A DNA stretch of 64,000 bases from JBCCCJ01 sp039029315 (GTDB lineage Bacteria > Bacteroidota > Bacteroidia > J057). Shown here piece after piece: positions 18,126 to 29,500 of the stretch. The notes beneath the pieces were generated by a model. It saw only the letters and a program-made list of their open reading frames with translations. It had not been told where the DNA came from and made no database searches. A program made the position numbers and the translations under genes. Where the stretch lies: positions 1 to 64,000 of the forward strand of contig JBCCGK010000045.1 of NCBI GenBank assembly GCA_039029315.1. The letters are read 5' to 3'. Position 1 is the stretch's first letter. Each line of letters starts with the position of its first letter.

Positions 18126-19511
18126 TCATACGGTTTTGCCTTCCTTCCTGAATTCACGTCTGATTTCATCGATCAGGTCATGCTTATAAATGCAATTATC
18201 ACCGCGAACCAAGGCTCGTAAAGAGCAGTGAAGAGAGATATTGTTGATCGCCCCACCAGCGATCTCATATTCTTCTGCAATCTTGGATAGGTCCAGTCCT
18301 TTTCCCAGCTGAACCGGTTCCGGAAAGGCCGTAGACCACAGGCGCAGGCGTTGCGCAGGTCTTGGCATAGGAAAATAAATCATCGATTGAAATCGCCTCG
18401 CAAAGGCTTCATCAATATTGGTTTTGAGGTTGGTGGCCAAAATGACAACCCCCGGAAAATCTTCCACCCGTTGCAACAAATAGGCGACTTCCTGATTGGC
18501 GTGCCTATCCTTGGAGTCATTGGCAGCGGTTCGTTTTCCGAAGAGTGCATCTGCTTCATCAAAGAACAGAATCCAGTTTTTGTTTTCAGCCTGATCGAAA
18601 ATATTAGCCAGATTCTTTTCTGTTTCCCCAATATATTTCGAAACCACTTTGGAGAGATCTACTCTGTAGACATCCAGCCCTGTCGTCTTTCCCAAGAGGG
18701 AGGCAGTCAGGGTTTTTCCTGTGCCTGGAGGACCATAAAACAGACTTCTGTATCCTGGTTTGATCCGCTTTGCCATCCCCCATTCATTCAAGAGGGTTTT
18801 GTGGTGAACAAGCCAGGTATGAATTTCTTCCACTTCTTCCAGAATATGACCTTCCAACACCAGATCTTCCCACTCCATATGAGTGGTGATTCGTTGGGCG
18901 GGAAATTCCATACTGAAGCTTGGTTTGTATTGCTGGCCAGAGGAAAAATAGCTCAGGTATTCTCTCGAAATGATCAATGCACCACTTAACATTGGCTCTC
19001 CGCTTTTATCCTTCACCAATTGCAGGATTTTGTGTTTGGCAAAGAAATGGTCGGGATCGAATAGCTCTGCTACTTGAAATCTTCTGGTTAAATCATTGGC
19101 AGACAAAAGAAAGGTTGCTGTTTCTCCTGTAGGCAAAAATCCACTGTGCTGATTTCCCCGAATCCCACCAAATTCAGTAAATCCTCGTCCATAGGTCTCG
19201 TTCTTGGTAAAAAAAATATCTAGCAATTGTGGGCAAACATGTGGAGCGAGCGCCAATAGGAGCACCAATCGTTCATCTACACTCATCCCAAAATGCTGAA
19301 TGATATCCGAATAAATGGAATGTGCCTCTGCCAATTCAGGTACAGGAACTTCATAAATATTGGTGTATTGACACTCTTTCCCAAAGTAAAGATTGAAACG
19401 CGTATCCAATACCTGAGCGAACCACTCCAATTCTCTTTGAAGCGTTTGAGCATTTTGGACAATGAGATTTAATGTGGGATTCTTGCTCATTACGATTGGT
19501 TTGTCATTCAT
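18126..19511 (-). CDS. eCIS AAA+ ATPase (Afp15/Pvc15-like)
   Basis: A conserved eCIS ATPase needed in Afp/PVC systems for particle maturation or cargo loading; it is not part of the finished particle as far as known. About 460 residues: an N-terminal winged region (1-220), then an AAA+ domain with Walker A GPPGTGKT (about residue 260), Walker B LFFDEADALFG (about 313), sensor 1 ATNLKTNID and an arginine-finger segment FARRFQ. The start at MNDKPIV shares one base with the stop of the tape-measure gene (TAATG); an ATG 9 bases upstream is also possible. It is the last gene of the minus-strand eCIS run. Confidence 0.92.
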   Translation of the reverse strand: MNDKPIVMSKNPTLNLIVQNAQTLQRELEWFAQVLDTRFNLYFGKECQYTNIYEVPVPELAEAHSIYSDIIQHFGMSVDERLVLLLALAPHVCPQLLDIFFTKNETYGRGFTEFGGIRGNQHSGFLPTGETATFLLSANDLTRRFQVAELFDPDHFFAKHKILQLVKDKSGEPMLSGALIISREYLSYFSSGQQYKPSFSMEFPAQRITTHMEWEDLVLEGHILEEVEEIHTWLVHHKTLLNEWGMAKRIKPGYRSLFYGPPGTGKTLTASLLGKTTGLDVYRVDLSKVVSKYIGETEKNLANIFDQAENKNWILFFDEADALFGKRTAANDSKDRHANQEVAYLLQRVEDFPGVVILATNLKTNIDEAFARRFQSMIYFPMPRPAQRLRLWSTAFPEPVQLGKGLDLSKIAEEYEIAGGAINNISLHCSLRALVRGDNCIYKHDLIDEIRREFRKEGKTV

Positions 19512-22500
19512 TATCGCCATTCTACCTGTATGATTGAATCCATCCACGGGAATTTAACCATCGAAATGCTCCATGGCAAATGATCCAGTAACATATCAAA
19601 TGGTTTTTTTTCTACTTTCAACTCCCAGTTTTTAAGTTTTTTCTCCAATGAACCTTCCCGAATCAGGAATGAGCCCCTTAAGCCATCTGGTGTGCCATTC
19701 TTCATGGCCTTCCATTGCCCACAAGCTGCTTGCAGTAATCCTTCTGCCATTTCCGCTTCTTTTTCCGTGATCTGAATCGATTCTTCGATAGGTTCTGAGA
19801 GGGGCAACCCACACATCAGCTTGTTCAATACTAACTGCTCTTCAGGATCAGCAGTACTTTTACGCACAATATACTGCAACAAATGGACAGCTCTTTTGGG
19901 AAAATCCTCATCTATAAACTGACGTCTGGGAGTCAATTTTTCCAGCATCTTGAAGTAATGTGGAATGAAGGGCCAAACTAAAACGAGTCCTGCATTGGAA
20001 ATATCTATGGGCATATCTCCAAGGGGCAGGGCTTTTCTGTGAACGGGAACAGCTGTAGTCTGTGATTGAGGAGGCCTGGCTTTCCAGTCTTTTTCTATCA
20101 ACGTCAGAATGCCGGTCAACTCTTGTTTCAGGCTGAGTCCTGGAGTTTTTGGGATTTGATCAAGGAGATCTGTCAGGAGTTCGTTTCCCTGAGAAGGGGA
20201 GGTCGTCCTCTGGCTGCGCCTCATCACACGCAAAATATATTGATAGGGTACCGGAGTCCTACTTTGAGTGGCAATCAGATAGGCAAGCAACTCATGTTTG
20301 AGGGCATTTACAGACAGCTGTTCGCGCAGTGGTTCACTTAATTTCCGAAAGGCCTGGTAATGATCCATCAAGTCTGAACCTTGGGTCGCAGGAAGTAGGG
20401 ATAAAAGGTTCTCAAATAGGGAATCTGAGATTCCCTGGACCAGTCTTTGCCGGTTTTGTGGCACGTACAACATTTTGTTTAAGAGCCTTCCTACTTGTTT
20501 GGGAGCGATCTGAATCAACTGTTGTATGCGACGATCAAAATCTTCTCTACTATCTGTAGAAGCTGAGGGAGGGAGCGAACCAAATCGCATAAAATAAGAG
20601 AACAATCGCAGTTCTTGTTTGATGAATTGTCGATCGGAAGGAGCGAGTTCAGTGATCTCTAATTCTGGGATTGGCAGGCGTACAACCTCAGAATCATGAG
20701 GGACATCCAGGCGTTTCGAAGAGCTTTCCTCTTCCTTTTTTTCCTCAGTCATTGGTTCGTCCGACTTGAGGATCTCTTCAAGCGATTCTTGCTTATCCTC
20801 ATCATCTGGTGGGATTTGATCAGTTTGGGGTATTTGCTGAGTCGGGCTGCTTGTAACTTTTGGTTCTTGTATTTCTTCTCTTCCCTCCTCCTCAAGCTGA
20901 TCTTCTTCAGCAGGACTTTCCTCCTGAATATTCTCCCGAATATTATCTTCTATGGTCTCTTTCTGAGGAACAGCGTCAGAAGATGTATCTTTATCCCTTT
21001 TTTCCGCTTGTTCAGATTCATCTTGAGGTATTTCTGTAATAGGATGATCTGTAGAAAGCTCCTGGGTTGGAGGCCTAACAAACCTCTCCTTTTCGTCTGG
21101 CTTTTTATCATATTCAGTGGCAGACTGTTGCTTCTCGGTCTCTTGTAAGGAATCTATTTGACGGGGGTCTTCCTTTTTTATTGAATCAGTCTGTACATAT
21201 TGCATCAGACTTGATTGAATAGCAATAAACCGACTCTCCCCTCCCCTAACTCTTGCTGTGGCTGTTCTCAGCAAGGATCGTGAAAACTCAGATTTGGGTT
21301 GATTCACCTTCCTGGCAGTTTGAGGGATCAGAAAACTCAACAATTGTGAGATATTCATGGCCTGAGATGGATAGGTCATTTTGTACTGCCAGACAGTTTG
21401 CCAGACTGTGCCAATTATTTCCTGTTCTTTTTCAAAACTTTCTTCAAAAAATCGAATTAATAAGAGCATGAAGCCAGAAAAACCTGGATAGATGAGTTCT
21501 GTCAAATGAAGTTGGCTTTCCTTCTTGACTTCTTTAGCCAATCGACCACTACTGCTATCCTTCATTTGTTCATTGAGTCCTGGTCCACTAAAAAGATCAT
21601 CTTCTAATTTTTGTTTGACCAATTGAGGATGTTGTTGTAATAAGCGATCCAATAATTCATCTGGCACATCTGGTTGAAGAGATTTCGCTGCCCACCATGG
21701 CCATTGACCCTCTCTGACATAAAAAATCAATAAGTCTATTTGTGCTTCAATACTCAAAGACTCCTTGGGCGGGGATACCGATTTTTCCCTTTCTACGATA
21801 TTGGTCAAGGGATCCTCTCGTTCAGGTTTTTTTGTAGGTTCTTCGGTTGATGGAATGATTGATTCCTCCCTTTTCTCATCGCTTGCTACAACAGATATTT
21901 CTTCTCTTGATTGTTGCCAAATCCTTGTAAGCTGATCTTGAAAGCTATGGGTCTCAGGAGTCGAGATTCCTGGAAGGAGATCTTTCTGTTTCTCCAGGAG
22001 TTGCTGGACAAAGTGATCTTTCTGTTCCTCGTTGACCAATGAGAAGAATGTCCTGCTGAGATCAGCTACCCAATTTTCCTTGTTGAGCTGCTTGTTCTCG
22101 GAATATTCAGTCAGCAAATATGTCAAAATATTCCTGGTCAATATTTTTCGAAACTGAGCTACAGAGGGTTTCGTTCCAGGCAGCTTGTGAAAAATAGCCT
22201 CCAGGGTTTTGCCCGCTTTAAGGAAGTAATTCGCTTGGGCCGGGGAAAGAAGCTGTTGTAGGTGAGTGAGTTGGTCTGATGAGAACTGCTCCACCAACCT
22301 TTGGATGACTTGCTTCTGATTCGGGACCTCTTGCAATCGCCTGACCAAGCCTGTCGCATCATTCTCCAGCAATTCTTTCATTAACACAGCAAGATCAATC
22401 TGCTTGCCTCTTGCCCAGGGAGAGAGGTAACCAAACTGAAGGAAGTGAACCAATAAATCTAGTTTGGCCTGAACAATCGGCACGCGCTGGACCGACTCCA

Positions 22501-22819
22501 TTCCTCCAAGTGGAAGAGTAGATGAGTGGGCGGCTATCGAAGAAGCCAGGGCTTGTCGCAAAGCGATTCGCAGTTTTCTCTCAAGTTCTTCTACAAATTT
22601 TTCGGGAAGGATTTCCCCTACATCTATTTCGATTTTAGGGATGGTGAGCAATTCATCTGGATGGGAAAACTCATCTAACACAGATTCTATCAAGGGAGAG
22701 AGATGTGTTGAAAAAATGTTGCTGATCAGGTCTTGCATAGGCTTTGCCTGATCTTCATCATCCAGATGAAGATCAAACACTTGCCTGCGAATCATATGTG
22801 TCTGTTTTCCATCAGCCAT
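19511..22819 (-). CDS. eCIS tape-measure protein (Afp14-like)
   Basis: An 1102-residue protein matching the contractile injection system tape-measure family, which sets tube length. The N-terminus (HMIRRQVFDLHL...IPKIEIDVGEI) and the C-terminus (NAGLVLVWPFIPHYFKMLEKL, residues about 938-958) are the conserved ends. Between them a module of the form LxLLxxFLxxGxxPxW occurs three times (about residues 116, 360 and 733), and a long Glu/Lys/Pro/Gln-rich disordered stretch occupies about residues 553-713. Its start overlaps the stop of the 918-residue baseplate gene by 8 bases, and its stop shares a base with the ATPase start. The fold is probably mainly alpha-helical. Confidence 0.85.
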   Translation of the reverse strand: MADGKQTHMIRRQVFDLHLDDEDQAKPMQDLISNIFSTHLSPLIESVLDEFSHPDELLTIPKIEIDVGEILPEKFVEELERKLRIALRQALASSIAAHSSTLPLGGMESVQRVPIVQAKLDLLVHFLQFGYLSPWARGKQIDLAVLMKELLENDATGLVRRLQEVPNQKQVIQRLVEQFSSDQLTHLQQLLSPAQANYFLKAGKTLEAIFHKLPGTKPSVAQFRKILTRNILTYLLTEYSENKQLNKENWVADLSRTFFSLVNEEQKDHFVQQLLEKQKDLLPGISTPETHSFQDQLTRIWQQSREEISVVASDEKREESIIPSTEEPTKKPEREDPLTNIVEREKSVSPPKESLSIEAQIDLLIFYVREGQWPWWAAKSLQPDVPDELLDRLLQQHPQLVKQKLEDDLFSGPGLNEQMKDSSSGRLAKEVKKESQLHLTELIYPGFSGFMLLLIRFFEESFEKEQEIIGTVWQTVWQYKMTYPSQAMNISQLLSFLIPQTARKVNQPKSEFSRSLLRTATARVRGGESRFIAIQSSLMQYVQTDSIKKEDPRQIDSLQETEKQQSATEYDKKPDEKERFVRPPTQELSTDHPITEIPQDESEQAEKRDKDTSSDAVPQKETIEDNIRENIQEESPAEEDQLEEEGREEIQEPKVTSSPTQQIPQTDQIPPDDEDKQESLEEILKSDEPMTEEKKEEESSSKRLDVPHDSEVVRLPIPELEITELAPSDRQFIKQELRLFSYFMRFGSLPPSASTDSREDFDRRIQQLIQIAPKQVGRLLNKMLYVPQNRQRLVQGISDSLFENLLSLLPATQGSDLMDHYQAFRKLSEPLREQLSVNALKHELLAYLIATQSRTPVPYQYILRVMRRSQRTTSPSQGNELLTDLLDQIPKTPGLSLKQELTGILTLIEKDWKARPPQSQTTAVPVHRKALPLGDMPIDISNAGLVLVWPFIPHYFKMLEKLTPRRQFIDEDFPKRAVHLLQYIVRKSTADPEEQLVLNKLMCGLPLSEPIEESIQITEKEAEMAEGLLQAACGQWKAMKNGTPDGLRGSFLIREGSLEKKLKNWELKVEKKPFDMLLDHLPWSISMVKFPWMDSIIQVEWR

Positions 22820-25568
22820 TCAGCTTGCTCATACGATCGAGTTCTTCTTGGATGTAGGAATCTTCTGGATCATAGAAATGCTTGAGTAAAACCATCAAAT
22901 GATAGGACAAAGCATCCATGCGTGATTGATCTGACAAGGGTTGGCTTTTCAGTACTTTCCATTCCTGATATACATGCTCAAATCCCTGCATTTGCTTCAA
23001 TCCAACCCAATGGAATTGTAGAGACAAATGGGCAGGTGCATGGTATCGAACCATATGTTCGAGCAGGGTTCTCAATTTGTCATTTCGGAATCTGGCTGTC
23101 CAGGCGGGAAGCACTATGCTGACAAGGCTGGAATATGGATCATCTGAAAACTCTGCGCCCGCCTTGGTTTGATCCTCCGTGTCGACGAGTTTGCTCAGAT
23201 TTTTGGCCTCTTTTTTGATCAGGGCTGCACTGGACTTTATGTGATTATCGGCCAATTCCTTGGTCAAAAAACCACTCAAAAACCCAATGATTACTCCGTC
23301 CTTGTTTTTCAGCACTACTCGCATTCCTTCATCCTTGGAGTCCTTTTCGACAGAATAATTCTTTGCCTGAATGCCTGACTCTTGCAATTGCTTGACAAAA
23401 CTCTTTTTGTTTTCTTTTCCTTTTTTGAAGGTGAAACCAGTTTCCAGATATTTCTTGCCATCCTTACTTAAAACAAGGCGCGAAAGAATGGATTGTATAG
23501 GTCTGAGCAATACGTGCTCCATCAAATGAAAGCCTTCTCCTTCTGCATTTAATTCTCGCAGATACGCTATCAGTTTGCTTAATCCCTCTTCACACGCCTC
23601 AATATTCTCCCCTTGATAGACTTCCATTTCCTCTTTTGTATCCGGATGCACAAATATGACTTTGGCTTGGTCCGTATCTATTCGATAGTGGTTTCTTTCA
23701 ACGCCATTGGCAAGAATATCGGCCAGAATGGATTCATTTTTGGACTTAAATACAAAAGAATTCCCTTTATCTGCCTTTGTGCTTTTGGCAGAGACCTTTA
23801 CCCTTGGATTCTTTAGAATTTGAGACAGGGGTCTCTCCTGATAATCCTGGAACCCAAATAACAAAGAAATTCTTTTTTTCAGACCAGATACATTTTGAGG
23901 ATCTTCTGCCCCTTTGAGATAGTTATATCCCTTTCCTCTTTCTCTGCTGATGGAAATGTAATTTTGCAGGAATCGAACTTTGGACTTGATGATCTCCTGT
24001 TCGAATCCCTCATTTTCTTTCCCAGCAGCTTTTCTGTTCAGTGTGTTGAATGAATCTGTCATAAATTCCTCCCCAAACCTTGCCAACAAATGATCGAGGA
24101 ATCTGTTCCGTCGTTTGATCACAGGATCGAATTGCCGAACAAGTGTATCCAGTTCTTTGGCAAATAATTCCTTGTTCCTTCCAAGGATATCTTCTGCACC
24201 TGGCACATCATAAATGGGCTGGGAAAAATAGGTCTGTTCGATATCCAGGTCAGTGGAAAAAAAGGATCGCACGTGTACCAACTGAGACAGATAATTCGCC
24301 ATTAATTGCTCATAAAACATCAGATACGCCTGTAGCTGCTTGGCGTGGGCTTTTCGCTCTCTTGGTGCTCGGGTGGGCAGCCCCAAATCTCCAATGCCAT
24401 AGACTTCTGGGAAGCTATTCTGAATGCTATGATAGGCTTCAACTTCTTCCAACTTTCGGCTGGCAGTCGGCGGAGGAACATGGAGCTCCAACGGGCGCTC
24501 ATACTGCAATCGATGCTTGGCCAATAGCATATCATAGGTATTGGAAGCTGTATTCAGATCCAATTCGTATTGAAGATCTCCAATCAAAAACTTGATGGGA
24601 TAGTTCTCATCATAGCCTTGTCTCCTATCGAGAAAAAATGGAATATCTAGTTCCGCGTATGCATTTTCGCCCAGATTTGTGATTTCTGTGTCAAGGGTGC
24701 TGCCATTGAGCAACACGCGAAAGTTATTCACACTGACGATTCCATCCAGATCGGTCAGGATTTGGATTAACCTTGATTTATGGACAGTATTGAGTAGATG
24801 CAAATCAGATTTTCGCAAATCCTCATATTTCACAAATCCATGCTTGGGCAGAGGACCGTTGAAGATATTCGCATGATTATCGCCTTGCTCTATTAATTCC
24901 TCCAGGGTTTGGAAGCGAATCTTTGGAGTCAGAGACTCTGCCACTCTGAACAAGAGTTCTGCAAGCAATGATTCCGGAACCACATGTGGACTCAGATTAA
25001 TCTCGGCCTGGAAGCTTATCATTTCCGGATCTAGGATTTCGATTGAGTCGAAGTCCTCTCCAAGATTTCTGTTGGAGGCAAGTAATTCCCTGGCTTGTTC
25101 CAGGATGGCTTTCGGATCAGGGTCCCGGCTTGTATCTAGTTGGATGAATACTTTGTACAGTCCTGAGATATTCAAGCCCAGCTCACTTTTCTCCACAGTT
25201 GTGATCCAGGCATTTCTGATTCCTGTAATCTGATCAATCAAGATCCTGCGATAGTCAAGCAAGGTCAATGGCGAGGCCGGAAGAACTTCGGCCGCAGGAA
25301 ACAAGGCATTGTCCCGCTGATCAAAGGATTCATCCGACTTTCCAAATAGCAAGTCTGCTAATGGAAGATTGGCCTTATACCCAAGCTCTGTTATGGCGTA
25401 ACAGAGGTTTTCCAGAATTGTGACACCGGGATCATGTTCATTGAAGTCCGTCCATAGATCCCCGGATAGTTCCTGAGCAAGATCAATTCCTTCCTGTCGC
25501 AAAGACTCGAAATCAGTGCTCGGCGTGAGCTTCTTCTTTTTGGGTATACGTATGGATTCAATGGCCAT
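22812..25568 (-). CDS. eCIS baseplate wedge protein (Afp12/Afp11-like)
   Basis: A 918-residue cytosolic particle component. Near residues 38-66 it contains DLWTDFNEHDPGVTILE, a signature of baseplate-wedge proteins of contractile systems (J-like/gp6-gp7 group). Position between the tail-fibre-like gene and the tape-measure gene matches Afp12 in the Afp order. A Lys-rich region (about 580-770) includes the repeated KNKDG and KGKENKKS segments. The C-terminal part (APAHLSLQFHWVGLKQMQGFEHVYQEW) is also typical of eCIS loci. The 6-base gap to the upstream gene shows tight co-transcription. Which of the two large baseplate genes is the true Afp11 orthologue cannot be settled here. Confidence 0.75.
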   Translation of the reverse strand: MAIESIRIPKKKKLTPSTDFESLRQEGIDLAQELSGDLWTDFNEHDPGVTILENLCYAITELGYKANLPLADLLFGKSDESFDQRDNALFPAAEVLPASPLTLLDYRRILIDQITGIRNAWITTVEKSELGLNISGLYKVFIQLDTSRDPDPKAILEQARELLASNRNLGEDFDSIEILDPEMISFQAEINLSPHVVPESLLAELLFRVAESLTPKIRFQTLEELIEQGDNHANIFNGPLPKHGFVKYEDLRKSDLHLLNTVHKSRLIQILTDLDGIVSVNNFRVLLNGSTLDTEITNLGENAYAELDIPFFLDRRQGYDENYPIKFLIGDLQYELDLNTASNTYDMLLAKHRLQYERPLELHVPPPTASRKLEEVEAYHSIQNSFPEVYGIGDLGLPTRAPRERKAHAKQLQAYLMFYEQLMANYLSQLVHVRSFFSTDLDIEQTYFSQPIYDVPGAEDILGRNKELFAKELDTLVRQFDPVIKRRNRFLDHLLARFGEEFMTDSFNTLNRKAAGKENEGFEQEIIKSKVRFLQNYISISRERGKGYNYLKGAEDPQNVSGLKKRISLLFGFQDYQERPLSQILKNPRVKVSAKSTKADKGNSFVFKSKNESILADILANGVERNHYRIDTDQAKVIFVHPDTKEEMEVYQGENIEACEEGLSKLIAYLRELNAEGEGFHLMEHVLLRPIQSILSRLVLSKDGKKYLETGFTFKKGKENKKSFVKQLQESGIQAKNYSVEKDSKDEGMRVVLKNKDGVIIGFLSGFLTKELADNHIKSSAALIKKEAKNLSKLVDTEDQTKAGAEFSDDPYSSLVSIVLPAWTARFRNDKLRTLLEHMVRYHAPAHLSLQFHWVGLKQMQGFEHVYQEWKVLKSQPLSDQSRMDALSYHLMVLLKHFYDPEDSYIQEELDRMSKLNG

Positions 25569-25574
25569 GGATGA

Positions 25575-26495
25575 TTATTTGGGTCGGATGGTAAATTTGG
25601 GTTTGGACGGACGATCATCTTGCTGTGGTTGCCTCCTCTGTGGTGGTTGCTGTTGAGGGTGCTGTGGGAAATTTCGTCGTGACTGTTGGGGTTGGTCTAC
25701 TGTCATGGGATTTTCATAGACTTCCTTTTCAAAATTGCTATCCCATATTCTCATCAGCCTGTAAAATATTTGCTTGGGTTGTCCACTGGCATCTTTGCCA
25801 TAGTGGGTTCGGGTCTTTATTTGGAGAAGATATCTTCGATTTCCAGCCGTAGAAGTCCCTTCATCCAGTTTCCATCTGAAGAGAATTTTGTTCCAAAATC
25901 TTCCCCAAAACCAGGGGCTCCCCGCCCGAACCATATTGGAACGGGTTTTGGCGCCACGTTTGCCACTGGACATCAACAGAATCGCATGTGTCAAGGCAAA
26001 ACGCTGATCTTTCTCATCATTGATGTGTGCCATGACTTCAAAGCCCATGGTTCCATGCAAGCCGTCCTTGATCGTGTGCCAATCTCCGTCTGCAGGAGCA
26101 TAGTTCGAAGCAAAGGTGCCGATACGGCCTTCCATCGCCACAATGCCTTTGACATCCATTTTGTAAGCTGGAGTGATCGTACCTATGCCGACATTGCCTC
26201 CTTCCTGGATAAAAATCCGGGAATCTTTCTTTCCCTCAGCAATATTCAATCCTCGTTGGTTGTTGGGATTGAGGTTGATACTAAAGGCCAGATTTTTTTC
26301 GCGCGTCTTTTCATAAAAACTCATCAGTTTCTCTGAAGGACCTTTCGCAGTTATTTTTAGCCCATTTTCTTCATCAAAATCAATTCCATCGTCCAGAATA
26401 TTGACTGAAGATTCGATGAGATCCGCATAATGTTGTCCTGAAATGTTGCCGCGGATGAATATTTGAGAAAGAGATTGTCGAGTTCTTTTCGCCAT
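25575..26495 (-). CDS. Tail-fibre-like eCIS protein (Afp13 position)
   Basis: A 306-residue protein lying between the two baseplate genes, where receptor-binding fibres are often encoded. The key sign is GGNVGIGTITPAYKMDVKG (about residues 98-117), the recurrent NVGIGT-SP motif of phage tail fibres and related adhesins. The middle is an Arg/Trp-rich beta domain (SPWFWGRFWNKILFRW). The C-terminal 45 residues are Gln/Pro/Arg-rich low complexity ending KPKFTIRPK. It is much shorter than Afp13 and lacks a recognisable intramolecular chaperone. It may therefore be a fibre base or adaptor rather than a full fibre; host-binding function is inference. Confidence 0.55.
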   Translation of the reverse strand: MAKRTRQSLSQIFIRGNISGQHYADLIESSVNILDDGIDFDEENGLKITAKGPSEKLMSFYEKTREKNLAFSINLNPNNQRGLNIAEGKKDSRIFIQEGGNVGIGTITPAYKMDVKGIVAMEGRIGTFASNYAPADGDWHTIKDGLHGTMGFEVMAHINDEKDQRFALTHAILLMSSGKRGAKTRSNMVRAGSPWFWGRFWNKILFRWKLDEGTSTAGNRRYLLQIKTRTHYGKDASGQPKQIFYRLMRIWDSNFEKEVYENPMTVDQPQQSRRNFPQHPQQQPPQRRQPQQDDRPSKPKFTIRPK

Positions 26496-26505
26496 TGTGC
26501 GCGCC

Positions 26506-29500
26506 TTATAGATTGATTGTCAGGGTGTAGGTGGTTTTTGTCGATTTCCGTCCGATGACCTTTGGCTTCAATCGAGGCTTGATGACGATGTGGTCAGCAT
26601 CTTTGGTGATATCCCTTTTTCCCTGGAATCGGATAGGGGTTGGTATCTCACTTGGCGCCTCCTCTTTTTCTTCAAACGTCAACTCAAATCCATGGTCTGT
26701 ATCTGAGATCAAGACTCCCCAGGGCTGTGCTTGAAGGATAGACACATACTCTGTCTCCTTAGCTGTATCCCGGATTGTATATCTTCCTTCTGCCTCATTT
26801 CGGACAATATGTAAAATAGAAAATTTGGTCACAAATACCACATATGGTAATCCCTTGATAAAATTGTGGATCATTTCTTCACTGATACTGGCTCCGATTT
26901 TCAAATCTTGAGAATCATCTGCCACCCAGGGACAAAGAAAGGCTTCCAAATCCTTCCCAAGTTTTTTCATGGTTTCCCCATTATTTCGCCCCTCCACAAA
27001 CTTGATTTTGCAATATACCCGTAGGAATTCATACTGTGGATTTCTCACCTTCAAATTCGCAAAAGGGGAAATGTGATTGGAGAGGTAAGATTCTATATCT
27101 GCCAGGGTTTTGTAGTTGACCTTGGGAGTTGTTGGGTCTGGAGAATCATTCTTGCCAGGGATGACGACCAATGTAATGCCATCTTCTGTTGAGAGAACTT
27201 CAGAATGACTAAGGTGAGTCAGACATTTTACCTGTTTCAGGGTATGAAACTTACTCAAGGTAAGTCGTTCCAGGTCCCAGTGAGTAATGCCTCTGCCTTT
27301 GGTTCGAAGTCGTTCACTGACTCGTCCAAAGTATTCCCGATCTTCCTCCACCTGGCTTCCCCCAAAAGATGGAAATGGCTGGGTAATTGACGATATCTCT
27401 GACTTTGCATGAATCAAAGTAGAAATGCTATTTGAAGAAAGGGCTTTTTTCAAGCGCTCTTCATTCCCATTATTTTCCCAGATGACCTTCATGGCCTGTG
27501 CCCGTACATCCAAGGCATGACAGAGGACTTCGGTATCTCCATCAACAGCTACCCTTAACCAATAAATCCCACTGGGAAAGGTATCATTTCTTTTGCTGAT
27601 GTCGTGTGGAACAAATAGTTGAACGATTCCTTTTTGAGTAAATCCATAGGTGGTATCGGACAAATGATGCTCCGTCTTGAATGGAATCCATGTGTTCTTG
27701 GACAAATAACTCCACTCAACCTCCGGCACCTGGAATCGCGTACTGCCTTTGTGTTTACTGGTTGTCAATTGGAACAACAAAGAAATGGTCTGTGGCGGAG
27801 CCAAATCCCGCAATCCAATATAGAGATAGGCATCATCCGTATATTGCGGCAGCAAATACATATCTTCTTCATTCACCTGCCGGGACCCTCTTGAATAGAT
27901 GGTCTCCAGTCCAAAAGGATGAACGTGGAACACTTGCTCCGGTATGGATCGATCTCCTTGCGTCTGAACATCTATCTGTGTGGATGCCTTGTAAGACAGA
28001 TGGAGAGATTTGAGCGTAGGTGTGTATGGCTGATTGGGAACAGCACGCTGAGCCAAAGGATCCTTGTTAGCAGGATTGGCATTGTGTGTGATCACATCAG
28101 CAAAAATCGTCTGATACAATTGATGTCCAAAAGCATGAGGAGGGTCAATCAGTTCCAACCGAAAATATCCAGCTGCTACCTGATTGGAATAAGATTGAAC
28201 TTCAGCCAATCTTGGATCAGGTGTGATGCCAAAATTCATCAAATCTTCTGTCCCCAAGTGGATTTCGCATTTGGAGATGTCCTGAGCATCATTGTCAAAT
28301 GAGTTGTTGTCGTCCTCTTTTTCTTTGACACTGAAAAGCTGACGATGAACAGAGCCTAAATCATCTGGACCTGGCGAAAAGGAGTTCTGGGACAAAGCCG
28401 AAAATGCAATCTGGAAATCCTGGCTTTTGATATCAAGTACCTCTGTATCATCTCCTATATTCTTAAAACCAGAATAATATTTCTGAAAAGCTGCATCTGT
28501 AGGTGGGATATTTTGCCAATCATAATGAAAGGTCAATTCTGTAATCGGTTTCCGAAATACTTCTGCATTCCCGACCATCATATAGGAGCCTTCAGTCGGA
28601 AGGGGACCAAATGGCTGAAAGGGAGTATTCGGATCCAGTTGCCCCAATTCATTGAACAAGCGAATGTCCCGAATCCGATCCACAGATACATCAATATCTA
28701 TGGTGCTAATTTTGAGATCCTTTAGGTAGGAGTATGGAAATGGTTCTGTTTGATGATTCAGCAGAATTTTGAGGACAGGATATCTGGTAGGATAGGCTCT
28801 CTCTCCTTCATAAAGCGAAGGTTCATATCCCACCCAGGCAGGTTCTGACTGTGGCAAGGATATTTTAAAATTGATCTGGTAGGATGACCATCTTCCAGGA
28901 GAGGATAAAATCTTGATGTAGTGCGGAGCAATTTCTCGCCATCCCTCTTCTGTCGAGTAGAAAAGAGAAATATTTTTCCCTTCTTTCCCTCGTTCTGGAA
29001 AAACCATCTGGAAGGCTTCCTCATCTGACACTCCAGAAACATTCTTGATATCCTGGACAAGTTTTCGATATATATGGGCCGAAGTATCGACAAAGTTCAG
29101 TCGAATATTGGCCTCTCTGTTTCCTTCCTTCATGAACAGCGTAGGTGAAGCGATGGCCAGGCCAATATTGGCTTCTCCCATTGTCTTAAAAGCATCATGC
29201 TTATCATACTGCTCCTCCCCAAAGGTTGGCCATTCTCGATAGTCTTCTGGGAATGGCGTGCCAATCCCATCAGAAGAGTTTGCAACCGGAGCCGCGTACA
29301 TCCCGGTAACCAATTGGTAGGAACTGGCACCTATTTCTTTGACTTTCCCAACATACATGGTTCTCAAAGACTCAATCTGGGCATGATTAAGGGTGATATC
29401 TTTCTCTGTCCGGAAAATGATATCTGACCCATCTGAATTCCTTCCAGCCCGCAAACCAGTCCCTTCCTCTACCAAATAGGATTTGACATGACTAGAGAGA

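Noticed and set aside
20696..21148. A 150-residue Phe/Leu-rich plus-strand open frame
   Set aside because: It is antisense to the Glu/Lys-rich linker of the tape-measure gene, whose complement naturally reads as Phe and Leu codons.
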